DNA from: Prochlorococcus sp. AG-402-G22
GTDB lineage: Bacteria; Cyanobacteriota; Cyanobacteriia; PCC-6307; Cyanobiaceae
NCBI GenBank assembly: GCA_003217035.1
Contig: QCHV01000001.1
Location: 62,001 to 126,000 of the forward strand
Direction: 5' to 3'
Length of the DNA stretch: 64,000 nucleotides
Shown here: positions 1-8,948 of the stretch, in pieces
How the letters are laid out: the number at the start of each line of letters is the position of its first letter
Position numbering within the stretch: the stretch's first letter is position 1
Notes under the pieces: generated by a model
Told to the model about the DNA's origin: nothing
Databases searched by the model: none
What the model saw: the letters and a program-made list of their open reading frames with translations, nothing else
Position numbers and translations under genes: made by a program

Positions 1-221
1 ATTGCAGAACGTACTAAGGATTGATATTTTTCAAGGATACGTCTATTACGATCAATCCATCTTGCAGGATCAATTTCATCTTTAATGCTCCCTGCAAAAC
101 TTGGTGCTTCAGCATCCATCAGATCCAAATCCTCTTCACGTTTAATCAAAGCCAACAAAAGCTCATGCTGCCTTTGACGTCTTAATGAAATTTTGTTGTT
201 TTGTATGTTTGGATTGTCCAC
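1..221 (-). CDS. Unknown protein, N-terminal part (cut by window edge)
   Basis: The reverse strand is open from a GTG at 221 to the left edge, giving about 73 residues that begin VDNPNIQNNK and continue with a basic and then acidic, probably helical stretch (LRRQRQHELL, then KREEDLDLMD). A stop lies ten codons upstream of the GTG and there is no ATG between them, so GTG is the best start. It is divergent from cobL with a 68-bp gap that must hold both promoters. I do not recognise the family. Charge pattern and lack of hydrophobic segments suggest a small soluble cytoplasmic protein. The downstream end is outside the window. Confidence 0.55.
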   Translation of the reverse strand, partial: MDNPNIQNNKISLRRQRQHELLLALIKREEDLDLMDAEAPSFAGSIKDEIDPARWIDRNRRILEKYQSLVRSA

Positions 222-289
222 AGATTTATTAAAGAAGAATCTAAGCTTCTAACGAAAGCTCCATTCAACTTCCAAAGAGGCCTTATTAG

Positions 290-1594
290 GTGGAACGAAA
301 CAATACACCAATCAAGAAGGAATCAAACACCATTCATGTAATTGGGGTCTCGGCAGGAGGAGTCAAAGAGCTGCCTAATAGGATTCAACAAATCATCACA
401 TCCTCGAAAAAAATAGCTGCTCCTTCAAGAATTCTTAAATCTCTAATTAACTTGTGGCATATTGAAAAGCCTGACAATGAATTACCTGAATTATTTGAAA
501 GTGACAAAACATCAGCGCTAATTAAATGGTTAAAACTGCAGACTCATAATACAGTTTTGCTAGCAAGTGGAGATCCACTTTGGTTTGGGATAGGAAGACT
601 ACTAATTGAAAGTTTTCCTGAGAAAGAAATAATCTTCCATCCATCACCTACATGCCTGCAACTGGCCTTTTCTCGAATAAACAAACCGTGGCAGGATGCT
701 TCCTGGATAAGCCTTCATGGAAGAGACCCTTTACCTTTAAAAAACCTCTTACAAAAAAGACCAAAATCAATTGCAATCCTAACTGACCCAAGCAGGGGTG
801 GAGCAGAAGAAGTTCGTAAGTTTTTAAAGACACTTGAAATAGAACAAAATTATACTTTTTGGATTTTTGAAAAATTAGGTCATCCTGATGAACGCTTCTA
901 CAAAGTTCTCCCTTCTGAAAAAATCTCAAATAAAATTGACCCTTTACATTTAGTAGTTCTAATCCAAGAAAAAACATCTTTAATTCTGAATAATAACGAT
1001 GTTCCTTTATTTGGAATTGACGATGGCCTATTTATCCAACATGAAGATCGTCCTGGTTTAATGACCAAAAGAGAGATTAGAATTCAAATACTTGCTGAGC
1101 TTGAATTACCTGAAGAAGGTGTTCTCTGGGATATAGGAGCTGGCGTTGGAAGTATTGGCATAGAAGCCATAAGACTAAGACCCAAACTTAAGCTTCTATC
1201 AATAGATAAAAGAATTGGGAGTAAGCTTCTTATATCAGATAATGCGTCAAGGTTTTCTGTGCAACCTTTTCAAATAATTGAGTCTGAAGTTTTGGATTTA
1301 TTGAAAGAGAAAGCACTTCCTAATTACTTATCTAAACCTGACAGAATAGTCATAGGTGGAGGCGAAAAGCTTCTAATCATTCCAGAGCTACTAAAGGTTA
1401 TTAAAAGAAAAGGAATTATAGTTATCCCTATAACAACTTTAAAAGGGCTGAGTCAAGCAGAAGAAATTCTGAGAGAATCTGATTGCTTATTAAGAATTAG
1501 CCAACACCAAAACTATCGAGGTATAGAGATGATGAATAGCACAAGGCTTTCTCCCATGAACCCTATTTTTATAATAAAAGCCAAATTTCAATAA
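290..1594 (+). CDS. cobL: Precorrin-6Y C5,15-methyltransferase, CbiE-CbiT fusion
   Basis: Catalyses two SAM-dependent methylations at C5 and C15 and the C12 decarboxylation of precorrin-6Y in corrin ring synthesis for cobalamin. The N-terminal half is a tetrapyrrole methylase (CbiE), with the substrate-pocket motif GDPLWFG at residues 94-100. The C-terminal half (from about residue 250) is a CbiT-type Rossmann methylase with the SAM loop WDIGAGVGSIG near residue 278. At 434 residues it matches a full fused CobL. The start is GTG at 290, preceded by GAGG at 277-280. The last gene in its direction before nadK, which faces it. Prochlorococcus makes its own pseudocobalamin; cobD lies near 50 kb. 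Confidence 0.9.
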   Translation: MERNNTPIKKESNTIHVIGVSAGGVKELPNRIQQIITSSKKIAAPSRILKSLINLWHIEKPDNELPELFESDKTSALIKWLKLQTHNTVLLASGDPLWFGIGRLLIESFPEKEIIFHPSPTCLQLAFSRINKPWQDASWISLHGRDPLPLKNLLQKRPKSIAILTDPSRGGAEEVRKFLKTLEIEQNYTFWIFEKLGHPDERFYKVLPSEKISNKIDPLHLVVLIQEKTSLILNNNDVPLFGIDDGLFIQHEDRPGLMTKREIRIQILAELELPEEGVLWDIGAGVGSIGIEAIRLRPKLKLLSIDKRIGSKLLISDNASRFSVQPFQIIESEVLDLLKEKALPNYLSKPDRIVIGGGEKLLIIPELLKVIKRKGIIVIPITTLKGLSQAEEILRESDCLLRISQHQNYRGIEMMNSTRLSPMNPIFIIKAKFQ

Positions 1595-1608
1595 AAACTC
1601 TTGTAAAA

Positions 1609-2517
1609 CTAGTTCTTATCAGGTTTTGCTTCATGAGGTAAACCCCAGCCTAATTTATTTCTAAGAACTTTAAAAAATTCATGGTCAGACAGACGAATCA
1701 ATTTAACTGGATGGCTGCTTTTACGAATTAGGACGCGGTCCTCAGGCCATACGTAACATCCCGCAGTACCATCAACAACCATCATTAATCTCTCAGGAGT
1801 CGCAGGGAAAACAGTTACAGGTTCCAGATCATTAAATACCAAGGCTCTAGAAGCCAATGAATGAGGAGCTATAGGCGTTAATTGAAGAACAGGACAATCA
1901 GGAGTGATTACAGGCCCCCCAGCACTTAAAGAATAAGCTGTGGATCCAGTGGGTGTTGAAAGAATTACTCCATCAGCAGAAATGTCGACAGGAGCATGTC
2001 GCCCAATTGATATCTCAAAGTGACACATACTCGTAAGAGGTTCACGATGCAATGCCATCTCGTTTAAACAAAGTGCTTCCCACCTTCTCTGGTCACCCCT
2101 CATAACACTTATTACTAAACTTGTTCTAAGTTCAACTTCCCAATCATTTGAAAGAACCTGTTCTAAAGCCCTATCAAGGTCTGATAGATAAGCTTCAGCA
2201 AGAAAACCTAAATGGCCAGTATTAATAGTAAGAATGGGTACTCCAACTGGTGCAGTTTGTCTTGCTGCTGATAAGACTGTCCCATCTCCGCCTAAAACTA
2301 TCGCTAATTCCATAGACGCATCAAATCCATCAGGAACGCATGAGCTATACCCAAGCATTCGCATGTATTGATCAGGATTAGCGAATCCAACCATTCCCCC
2401 TGAGCTGCTAGCTCGAATCACCTCACAACCTGAGTTCTCAAGTTTCTTTTGAATAGCGAGAGCAATTTCTACAGTTGGCTCTTTACCATCATTAACTATC
2501 AGTCCTAACCTAGGCAC
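1609..2517 (-). CDS. nadK: NAD kinase
   Basis: Phosphorylates NAD to NADP with ATP or polyphosphate, in the cytoplasm. The diagnostic GGDGT lies at residues 76-80, followed by [10 protein letters not shown] near 99-108 and the conserved [15 protein letters not shown] in the second domain. Length 302 is typical. Cyanobacteria carry two NAD kinases; this window does not show which of the two this one is by more than general resemblance. ATG start at 2517. The gene ends 15 bp from the end of cobL (convergent) and lies downstream of pheS on the same strand with a 99-bp gap. Confidence 0.93.
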   Translation of the reverse strand: MPRLGLIVNDGKEPTVEIALAIQKKLENSGCEVIRASSSGGMVGFANPDQYMRMLGYSSCVPDGFDASMELAIVLGGDGTVLSAARQTAPVGVPILTINTGHLGFLAEAYLSDLDRALEQVLSNDWEVELRTSLVISVMRGDQRRWEALCLNEMALHREPLTSMCHFEISIGRHAPVDISADGVILSTPTGSTAYSLSAGGPVITPDCPVLQLTPIAPHSLASRALVFNDLEPVTVFPATPERLMMVVDGTAGCYVWPEDRVLIRKSSHPVKLIRLSDHEFFKVLRNKLGWGLPHEAKPDKN

Positions 2518-2616
2518 TGCTCATAATAAATAAACATCTCGTCCATAATCAAAATAAATATGTTCATTTTGGATTTCCAGGTCTTGTTATTAAAAAGCCT
2601 CGCAGTAAGTTTAAGA

Positions 2617-3624
2617 CTAAAACTGTTCAAGAAACCTCAAATCACTTGTATATAAACGCCTAATGTCATCAATCTCATGGCGCACCATACAAAAACGTTC
2701 AACCCCAAGGCCAGCAGCGAAACCTGTCCATCGCTCAGAATCAATGCCCAAACCTTCTAACACTTCAGGGTCAACCATCCCACAACCCATCACCTCAAGC
2801 CATCTACCTCTCCACTGAACATCAACCTCTGCAGATGGCTCAGTAAAAGGGAAATAACTAGCTCTAAAACGTACGGGCAAATCGCCAAAGAAAGCCTTTA
2901 AGAAAGCCATTACTGTCCCTCGCAAATGGCTAAAATCTAAACCTTCATCAATTGCTAATACTTCAACCTGATGAAAAACTGGAGAATGGGTTGCATCGAC
3001 TGCATCCCGTCGATAAACCCTTCCAGGTGCAACTATTCGAACTGGTGGCGGGTTTTTTTCTAAATACCTAATCTGAACAGGAGATGTATGAGTCCTAAGA
3101 AGTAGATCACCTCCCAAATAAAATGTATCTTGCATATCTCTTGCAGGGTGATCTTCTGGAATATTTAAAGCTGCAAAATTGTAATAATCATTTTCAACTT
3201 CAGGACCTTCTTCAACGACATATCCAAGACCAGAAAATAAATCCAAAATTTCTTCAGTTGTTTTGCTTAAAGGATGCCTATGACCCAACAAAGTTCCAGA
3301 AGGTGGCAACGTTACATCAATAGTCTCTTTGGCTATTAATTCACGTAGAGATTCTTTTTCTATTTGGCTTAAACGATCTGAGACAAGATCTTGAAGCTTC
3401 TTTTTAAGTAAATTGGCTTGCTGGCCGACAACTGGACGTTCACTACCACTTAGCCCACTCATAGAACCAAGTATTTTCGACAAATTTCCTTTTTTACCTA
3501 ACAAATTCACTCTGAATTGCTCGAGGGAATTTGTATCGACTATCTGCGAAATATCTTTTACAGCCTTTTCCTCTAAACGGTTAAGTTCATCAGTAAGCTG
3601 CTTAAGGGACAAAGTTTCACTCAC
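2617..3624 (-). CDS. pheS: Phenylalanyl-tRNA synthetase alpha subunit
   Basis: Catalytic subunit of the alpha2-beta2 class II synthetase that charges tRNA-Phe. An N-terminal coiled-coil (about residues 1-90) that would grip the tRNA is followed by the class II core: GHRHPLSKT near residue 115, motif 2 [16 protein letters not shown] in the middle and motif 3 [12 protein letters not shown] near the C-terminus. At 335 residues it is complete. The beta-subunit gene is not adjacent, as is usual in cyanobacteria. It is divergent from surE with a 71-bp gap. Confidence 0.95.
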   Translation of the reverse strand: MSETLSLKQLTDELNRLEEKAVKDISQIVDTNSLEQFRVNLLGKKGNLSKILGSMSGLSGSERPVVGQQANLLKKKLQDLVSDRLSQIEKESLRELIAKETIDVTLPPSGTLLGHRHPLSKTTEEILDLFSGLGYVVEEGPEVENDYYNFAALNIPEDHPARDMQDTFYLGGDLLLRTHTSPVQIRYLEKNPPPVRIVAPGRVYRRDAVDATHSPVFHQVEVLAIDEGLDFSHLRGTVMAFLKAFFGDLPVRFRASYFPFTEPSAEVDVQWRGRWLEVMGCGMVDPEVLEGLGIDSERWTGFAAGLGVERFCMVRHEIDDIRRLYTSDLRFLEQF

Positions 3625-3695
3625 GAGTCAAAAGTATTGAATACAAACTTTAAACAGCAATGGGACCCAACTTTGCCTAAAGGAAGCTCAGAGTA

Positions 3696-4484
3696 ATGAA
3701 ACCTTTGAAAATTCTGATTAGCAATGATGATGGAGTCTTTGCGGACGGGATTAGGAACCTTGCATCAAAAGCAGTTCAACGAGGCCATGAAGTAACTGTT
3801 GTATGCCCAGACCAAGAAAGGTCTGCAACTGGGCATGGATTGACTTTACAGGCGCCCATTAGAGCCGAAAAAGCAGATGCACTATTCGAAGAAGGTGTTT
3901 TAGCTTGGGGGTGTAGTGGAACTCCTGCCGATTGCGTAAAACTTGCATTAAATGAGCTTCTAATTGAAAAACCAGACTTAATTCTTTCTGGAATCAATCA
4001 TGGTCCAAATTTAGGAACAGATGTTTTCTGCTCTGGAACAGTTGCGGCTGCTCTCGAAGGGACTCTTGCTGGTGTCCCATCACTAGCAGTGAGCATTGCA
4101 AGTTTCCAATGGCGGGAATTCACTTTTGCAAGTGAATTAGCATTAGAAATAGCTGAGAAAGCCCTTAGTCAAAGTTGGCCCGATAAACTTCTTTTAAACT
4201 TAAACATTCCGCCTTGCAATGCTTCAGAGATGGGAGAATTAAGTTGGACAAGGCTTTCGATAAGGCAATATGAAGAGCAATTCTGTAGACGAATAGATCC
4301 TAGGGGCAATATTTATTACTGGATGGCTGGCAATGCCGTAAAAGATATTGATTCTGCTGGGGATGGTCCTTTCTCATGGCCAAGTGATGTCGCCCAAATC
4401 GAATCAAATTCACCATCAATTACACCAATACAACCTGATCTCTTTTGGCGAGGAGACCTGAACGAGCTACCTTCTTTTAATTAA
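3696..4484 (+). CDS. surE: 5'-nucleotidase SurE
   Basis: Metal-dependent phosphatase acting on nucleoside 5'-monophosphates and some polyphosphates. The N-terminal metal site [11 protein letters not shown] (Asp pair near residues 10-11), the [10 protein letters not shown] loop and [11 protein letters not shown] are all present, so the active site looks intact. The 262-residue length is normal. ATG start preceded by AGGAAG. It ends 13 bp before the end of the convergent DUF3611 gene, with no obvious strong terminator between them. Confidence 0.93.
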   Translation: MKPLKILISNDDGVFADGIRNLASKAVQRGHEVTVVCPDQERSATGHGLTLQAPIRAEKADALFEEGVLAWGCSGTPADCVKLALNELLIEKPDLILSGINHGPNLGTDVFCSGTVAAALEGTLAGVPSLAVSIASFQWREFTFASELALEIAEKALSQSWPDKLLLNLNIPPCNASEMGELSWTRLSIRQYEEQFCRRIDPRGNIYYWMAGNAVKDIDSAGDGPFSWPSDVAQIESNSPSITPIQPDLFWRGDLNELPSFN

Positions 4485-4497
4485 CAATATATATCTA

Positions 4498-5064
4498 TTA
4501 CCTAGACCTATAAATTCGCTGAAGCAACCAAAGAGAAAAGGTCAACCCAATTAAATGCGCAAATAAAACTTGAGTATTACTCAAAACTGATAGCATTTCC
4601 AATGAGGTAATTGGATAATTATTCATGTCAAATTTTCCTACCCCAAGTGAAATTCCTGGAGCCTGCATTGAAGCTTGTACGAATAACGCCCCAGCTAAGG
4701 ATTGATAGCCAACTGAAGAGAACACCAATCCCAAGAGATCAACTATTAATCCTCGCTTTAACAAGCGAGCAGTTTCTCCTCTGCTAGGCCTTGCAGGAGT
4801 ATTAATGGCTCTACCGGCACGAACTATCAACCATCCCTGCCAAAGGCTGTATAACAATAAAATAAATGCAAAAGTGGTTAGTGACAATCCAGGTCCTAGG
4901 CCCAATGCTCTTTCTGAATTCCTTGCCAAGCTGCTGCCAACATTGTTAAAAAGCAAAACCCCGATAACAACAACCCCGAGAATTGTTTGGATCCAAAAAC
5001 GGATCCAACCAATTCTTCTCAACCCTAGAGAAAGCAATGGGAAATCAGGTTGGTCTGGCATCAA
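4498..5064 (-). CDS. DUF3611 family membrane protein
   Basis: Cyanobacterial membrane protein of unknown function. The 188-residue sequence shows about four hydrophobic segments: around residues 22-42, 62-82, 108-128 and the last 30 residues (VLFAHLIGLTFSLWLLQRIY). The conserved GxxxRxxWIRFWIQ start and the stretch NTPARPSRGETARLLKRG in a cytoplasmic loop match the DUF3611 family, which in plants and algae is chloroplast-targeted. Start is one of two adjacent ATGs (5064 or 5061). Divergent from ribF. Function cannot be deduced from the neighbours. Confidence 0.75.
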   Translation of the reverse strand: MMPDQPDFPLLSLGLRRIGWIRFWIQTILGVVVIGVLLFNNVGSSLARNSERALGLGPGLSLTTFAFILLLYSLWQGWLIVRAGRAINTPARPSRGETARLLKRGLIVDLLGLVFSSVGYQSLAGALFVQASMQAPGISLGVGKFDMNNYPITSLEMLSVLSNTQVLFAHLIGLTFSLWLLQRIYRSR

Positions 5065-5121
5065 AATGAATGCAGTACTAATTCAAACTTGCCATCTAAA
5101 CGAACATTTTGCACGTTAGTT

Positions 5122-6039
5122 TTGATTCCTCTCTGTTCCCCTTCGCAAGCCAGACTTCCTACAGCTTTAGCTTTAGGAAGTTTTGATGGCATTCATGCAG
5201 GCCATAAAAGAGTTATTAATGAAATAACTATTCCAAGTGATTTAGTGCCAACTGTCGTTAGTTTTTGGCCTCACCCAAGAGAAGTTCTATATGGTGAATC
5301 AAAGCTAAGGCTTTATCTTCCTTCTGAGAAGGCTAATCTCCTGGAGTCATTAGGCGTAAAGCAATTAGTTTTAGTGCCCTTTGACAAGTTATTAGCTCAA
5401 TTAACTGCCGAAGAATTCTTTTATCAAATACTTCTAAACAAACTTGAAGCCAAAAGAATTGCTGTAGGTGCAAATTTTCGATTTGGGAAAAATCGAGAAG
5501 GAGATACTTTGACCTTGAGTAAGCTTTGCAAATCATCCGGTATAGATCTATCAACAGTGCCTATTCTTAAGGATGTTAATGGGAGAATGAGTAGCAGCCG
5601 AATAAGGTCAAAACTGAAAGAAGGCAATCTAAAAAAAGCAATAAAACTTCTAGGCAGGTCTTATACATTCCAAGGCATTGTTAAAAAAGGGAAAGGAATA
5701 GGCAAAAAGATTGGTTGGCCAACTGCAAATTTGCAAGTAGATGGAAGAAAATTACTTCCTGGAATTGGAGTATATGCTGCTTGGGCAACTGAAATAAAAG
5801 CTGGAACAAGGTTTCCTGCAGTAATGAATTTAGGACCTCAACCAACAATTGATCCAACTGCACCTTCAGCAGTTGAAGTTCACCTGCTTGATCAAGACAT
5901 CAATCTTGAGAATAAAGAACTAATTGTTGAGCCTATAGAAAGAATTAGAGGACAAGTTAAATTTAAAAACCTTGATGAACTTAGCTATCAAATAAGTGTT
6001 GATGCAGAAACGGCCAGATCAATTTTGAAAAAGCTATAG
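5122..6039 (+). CDS. ribF: Bifunctional riboflavin kinase / FAD synthetase
   Basis: Converts riboflavin to FMN and then to FAD. The N-terminal nucleotidyltransferase domain carries ALGSFDGIHAGHKRVI and the later SSSRIRSKLKEG; the C-terminal kinase domain has GKGIGKKIGWPTANL and VMNLGPQPT. About 305 residues when started at the TTG at 5122, directly before IPLCSPSQ, the usual beginning of picocyanobacterial RibF. The frame stays open back to a TTG at 5050, but that would add an atypical Cys/Asn-rich leader and run into the divergent DUF3611 start. Ends one base before the convergent small gene at 6041. Confidence 0.9.
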   Translation: MIPLCSPSQARLPTALALGSFDGIHAGHKRVINEITIPSDLVPTVVSFWPHPREVLYGESKLRLYLPSEKANLLESLGVKQLVLVPFDKLLAQLTAEEFFYQILLNKLEAKRIAVGANFRFGKNREGDTLTLSKLCKSSGIDLSTVPILKDVNGRMSSSRIRSKLKEGNLKKAIKLLGRSYTFQGIVKKGKGIGKKIGWPTANLQVDGRKLLPGIGVYAAWATEIKAGTRFPAVMNLGPQPTIDPTAPSAVEVHLLDQDINLENKELIVEPIERIRGQVKFKNLDELSYQISVDAETARSILKKL

Positions 6040-6040
6040 A

Positions 6041-6154
6041 CTAACTAGGATAAGCATTAGCCAATCCCCAAACTATAAAAAAACCTATACCTCCAAGTAA
6101 AAAAACTCCCCAGATGAGCACATTTAAGGTGCTAGCAAAATTACTTTTCTCCAT
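6041..6154 (-). CDS. Small single-pass membrane protein (37 aa)
   Basis: A 37-residue protein beginning MEKSNFASTLN and ending WGLANAYPS, with one hydrophobic helix (VLIWGVFLLGGIGFFIVWG). The frame is open further upstream to an ATG at 6190, but the added residues are not membrane-like and reach almost to the thiE start, so the internal ATG at 6154 is preferred. The GxFLLGGIGFFIVWGLANAYP pattern, in two parts, resembles small cyanobacterial thylakoid-type proteins. Function unknown. It lies tail to tail with ribF and head to head with thiE. Confidence 0.6.
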   Translation of the reverse strand: MEKSNFASTLNVLIWGVFLLGGIGFFIVWGLANAYPS

Positions 6155-6197
6155 GAACGTGGAGGTATTGAATCTAGTCAAGGTTGGCATGAAATAA

Positions 6198-7229
6198 ATG
6201 ACTGTCACCCCTAATCCAGACAAACATGTTGCACAACTGATAGATGCAAACCTTGATAGAGCAAGAGAGGGCTTGCGTGTTATTGAAGATTGGTGCAGAT
6301 ATGGCCTGCAAAGAAAGGATTTAATAGTAACAATAAAAAACTTTAGACAACAATTAGGTCAATGTCATAAAGAAATCTATAAGCAAGCTCGGTCAGCCTC
6401 AACTGATCAAGGTTCCGGCTTAACCCATTTGGCTCAACAAAAACGTAATGACCCTTTGGAAATAGTTTTTGCTAATTGCGCTCGGGTTCAAGAAGCTTTA
6501 AGAGTTATTGAAGAATTTTCAAGATCAACAGATGAGAAACTGTCAAATGTTGCTTCTCAAATTCGTTATGAAGTCTATGAACTTGAAAGCAATATTTTAA
6601 AAGCAACCAGAGGAAACGTCCTTAGAAAGAAATTGCAATCATGCAAGCTTTGCCTTGTCACAAAACCACATCCTGAACTATTTAACATCGTTTCCAATGC
6701 GTTAAAAGCTGGAATCACCATGGTGCAATACCGATGCAAAAAAGAAATCGATAGCAATAAGGTTTCTCAAGCTCAAAAACTTGCTGCATTGTGCAAAGAA
6801 CATAGGTCCCTTTTTATAATCAATGATCGAGTTGATCTTGCTCTAGCTTTAGATGCTGACGGTGTTCATTTGGGGCAAGAAGATATTCCAGTAGATATAG
6901 CGAGAAATCTTCTTGGTTCAGAGAAATTAATAGGTCTTAGCACCCATTCTTTAGAAGAAGCAAAAAGTGCACAAGATAAAGGATGTGACTATATAGGTTT
7001 CGGCCCAGTATTCAAAACAAACTCTAAGCCAGGCCTCAATCCACTCGGATTTAGCTCCTTTAAGGAGCTGTCAAGATCAATTAGTCTACCTTGGTTCGCT
7101 ATTGGAGGTATTAACCAAAAGAATGTTTCCCAAGTCTTTGACGAAGGAGCAACCCGAGTAGCTGTAATAAATTCTATTATGAATGAGAAAGATACTTATA
7201 TCGCAACTCAAACTCTTCTGAGAAACTAA
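6198..7229 (+). CDS. thiE: ThiD2-like domain fused to thiamine-phosphate synthase
   Basis: Joins HMP pyrophosphate and the thiazole phosphate to form thiamine phosphate. The ThiE barrel starts near residue 150 (CKLCLVTKP) and carries VQYRCKK, INDRVDLALALDADGVHLGQ, GPVFKTNSKPG and the final AIGGINQKN phosphate loop. Ahead of it are about 135 residues of helical sequence with repeated REGLRVIEDW / QEALRVIEEF motifs. This extra domain is typical of cyanobacterial ThiE and resembles ThiD2, a proposed HMP-phosphate kinase, so the protein may do two consecutive steps. thiS follows after one base, which supports an operon. Confidence 0.92.
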   Translation: MTVTPNPDKHVAQLIDANLDRAREGLRVIEDWCRYGLQRKDLIVTIKNFRQQLGQCHKEIYKQARSASTDQGSGLTHLAQQKRNDPLEIVFANCARVQEALRVIEEFSRSTDEKLSNVASQIRYEVYELESNILKATRGNVLRKKLQSCKLCLVTKPHPELFNIVSNALKAGITMVQYRCKKEIDSNKVSQAQKLAALCKEHRSLFIINDRVDLALALDADGVHLGQEDIPVDIARNLLGSEKLIGLSTHSLEEAKSAQDKGCDYIGFGPVFKTNSKPGLNPLGFSSFKELSRSISLPWFAIGGINQKNVSQVFDEGATRVAVINSIMNEKDTYIATQTLLRN

Positions 7230-7230
7230 G

Positions 7231-7443
7231 ATGAACATAGAGATAAATGGAGAGTCACGAACTTTTGAATGCAATTCAAAGCAACTAATTTTGTGTGAAG
7301 TTATAGAAGAGCTAGGACATCATCCAAAGATGATTGTTGTTGAATTCAATGGCTATATATTGCACCCAAGTCTTTGGGAGACGCAGGTTGTACAAGATGG
7401 AGACAGGATAGAGATTGTGACGATAGTTGGTGGAGGATCCTAA
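7231..7443 (+). CDS. thiS: Thiazole sulfur carrier protein ThiS
   Basis: Small ubiquitin-like carrier (70 residues) that takes sulfur as a C-terminal thiocarboxylate for thiazole formation. It starts MNIEINGESRTF, has the beta-grasp pattern and ends DGDRIEIVTIVGGGS. The usual family ending is Gly-Gly; here a serine follows the glycines, which would have to be removed or tolerated before adenylation. The gene is one base downstream of thiE and is followed 5 bp later by the DUF1517 gene on the same strand. Confidence 0.9.
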   Translation: MNIEINGESRTFECNSKQLILCEVIEELGHHPKMIVVEFNGYILHPSLWETQVVQDGDRIEIVTIVGGGS

Positions 7444-7448
7444 AGCTA

Positions 7449-8417
7449 GTGAGAATTCCAAAATTGATTGCTGATTTTTTGAACAATCGCTTCTTAAAAA
7501 AACAGAAGCATTTCTTTGCAAGTATTTTCCTTGCCTTGTTTGCTTTATTGCTCTTCTTTACTTCACCGCAAAGTGTTAATGCAGCCAATGGCGGGCGAGT
7601 CGGAGGAGGCAGCTTTAGCTCTCCTTCAATGCCAAGGCAGAATGGCTACAACAGTGGCTATCAGGAGAATTTTGGAGGTTACAGATCTAGAGGGATAGGT
7701 TTTCCTTTCATACTTCCATTTTTTGGCTTTGGAGGAGGAGGCCTATTTGGCTTTTTAATACTTTTTGCAATTACAGGAACAATAATTAATTCAATACGAA
7801 AAGGAATTGCAAGAACAACAAACAGCCAAGAAGCTGTAGAAATAACGAAATCGAGAACTGCATCAATTTCTCAACTTCAAGTAGCCCTTTTGGCAAGTGC
7901 AACGTTTCTACAAAGAGACATGAAGCAGATTGCTCAAACTTCAAATACCAATACTCCAGATGGACTGCAAAAGGCACTTCAAGAAACAACGCTTGCTCTT
8001 CTTCGTCATCCAGATCAATGGGCATATGGGAATATTGAATGTGGAAATGTTCCTTTTTCAGCAGCAGAGTCTACTTTTAACAAACTTTCCATTACAGAAC
8101 GAAGCAAGATAGACAAAGAAGTCATCTCTAATGTTTCTGGCAAAATTAAATCTGAACTGAAGCAATCTCTTTCAAAAGGAATCGATACTCAAGAGAATGA
8201 ATTTATAGCAGTAACTCTCTTGCTTGCCTCGAAAAATACAATCGGATTAAATAAAGACATTTCCTTTGACTCCTTAAAAGAAACATTGAGCACCCTAGGT
8301 TCAACTTCTTCAAATGATTTACTTGCTTTTGAAGTTATTTGGCAACCAGAAGGAGATGGAGAGATACTTAGCTCTGAAAAACTCTTAACGTCATACCCAA
8401 ATCTAAAGCATTTATAA
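7449..8417 (+). CDS. DUF1517 family secreted/membrane protein
   Basis: 322 residues when started at the GTG at 7449; the frame also runs back through the thiS 3' end, but that part reads as arbitrary. A hydrophobic segment (FFASIFLALFALLLFF) followed by SVNAANGG looks like a signal peptide or anchor. A Gly/Ser/Arg-rich low-complexity region and a second hydrophobic segment (FGFLILFAITGTIIN) come next, then a soluble domain of about 200 residues. This arrangement matches DUF1517, found in cyanobacteria and plant chloroplasts, of unknown role. It is placed after thiE-thiS but no thiamine role can be claimed. Confidence 0.78.
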   Translation: MRIPKLIADFLNNRFLKKQKHFFASIFLALFALLLFFTSPQSVNAANGGRVGGGSFSSPSMPRQNGYNSGYQENFGGYRSRGIGFPFILPFFGFGGGGLFGFLILFAITGTIINSIRKGIARTTNSQEAVEITKSRTASISQLQVALLASATFLQRDMKQIAQTSNTNTPDGLQKALQETTLALLRHPDQWAYGNIECGNVPFSAAESTFNKLSITERSKIDKEVISNVSGKIKSELKQSLSKGIDTQENEFIAVTLLLASKNTIGLNKDISFDSLKETLSTLGSTSSNDLLAFEVIWQPEGDGEILSSEKLLTSYPNLKHL

Positions 8418-8540
8418 AATTCAGCCTCTAAAAACCTTAAATAAGACAATCTTCACAATTTCTTTCGCTAAAACTCGCAATATCTAGCAAATCAGGGCTT
8501 CAACACAATTAAGCTGTATTAACTTTATTTTTTAACTTAG

Positions 8541-8708
8541 GTGTCCACTTCATCACAACCAGAGCCTCGCTCTATGAAGTGGGAGAGCAATGGCGAATTA
8601 GCCCACAGGGATCTTTCAGAACTTGTTAATCGCTTGCTTGATGTTGAGTCGTCAAGCCATGGCAATGAACTCTCTCGACTTGGTACTAAATATAACGAAG
8701 AAGATTAA
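8541..8708 (+). CDS. Small KW-GEL protein (55 aa), unknown function
   Basis: GTG start, 55 codons and TAA stop. The sequence runs STSSQPEPRSMKWESNGEL, then a predicted helix HRDLSELVNRLLDVE, then a polar tail. The core KWxxxGELxxxDLxxLxxRL also occurs in the 58-residue gene at 54509-54685, so the two look like members of one small family (see findings). Soluble and slightly acidic. The 123 bp before it show no other gene. Codon use and the clean frame support translation; function is unknown. Confidence 0.65.
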   Translation: MSTSSQPEPRSMKWESNGELAHRDLSELVNRLLDVESSSHGNELSRLGTKYNEED

Positions 8709-8780
8709 TTATTAGTCTTTGCTATTGCAATTGCCAATTTTATACATCACTTTGGATTTACTAAATAAATCTGCCAATAG

Positions 8781-8948
8781 ATGAGTACAAGATCAATTGC
8801 ATGGATAAACACCCCAGTAATAATGGAAGCGCTTATTCGCTACAAAGAAAATAGGCTCCCAAGATCAATGAAACTCTGGCTTGAAAAACTTCTTGATATC
8901 AATGAAAAAGAAAGTGGAGGTTTATCAATGGATATCACTCACTCTTAA
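8781..8948 (+). CDS. Small conserved-type protein (55 aa), unknown function
   Basis: ATG start, 55 codons, TAA stop. Begins MSTRSIAWINTPVIMEAL and continues with a basic amphipathic stretch (YKENRLPRSMKLWLEKLLD) that would form a helix. It follows the KW-GEL gene by 72 bp on the same strand and its last 14 bases overlap the end of larB on the opposite strand. The protein-like composition, with no rare runs, argues for a real gene, and short proteins of this kind are common in picocyanobacteria. No known domain recognised. Confidence 0.6.
   Translation: MSTRSIAWINTPVIMEALIRYKENRLPRSMKLWLEKLLDINEKESGGLSMDITHS

Noticed and set aside
3413-3640. Several 60-90-codon frames opposite pheS, lnt and other large genes
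   Set aside because: They are complementary-strand shadows of the stronger coding frames.
4805-5119. A 104-codon plus-strand frame over the DUF3611 gene
   Set aside because: It lies opposite a better supported membrane protein and has no protein-like composition.
6155-6260. Search for a TPP riboswitch before thiE
   Set aside because: No thi-box elements (CUGAGA, ACCUGA) were seen and the gap is too small.
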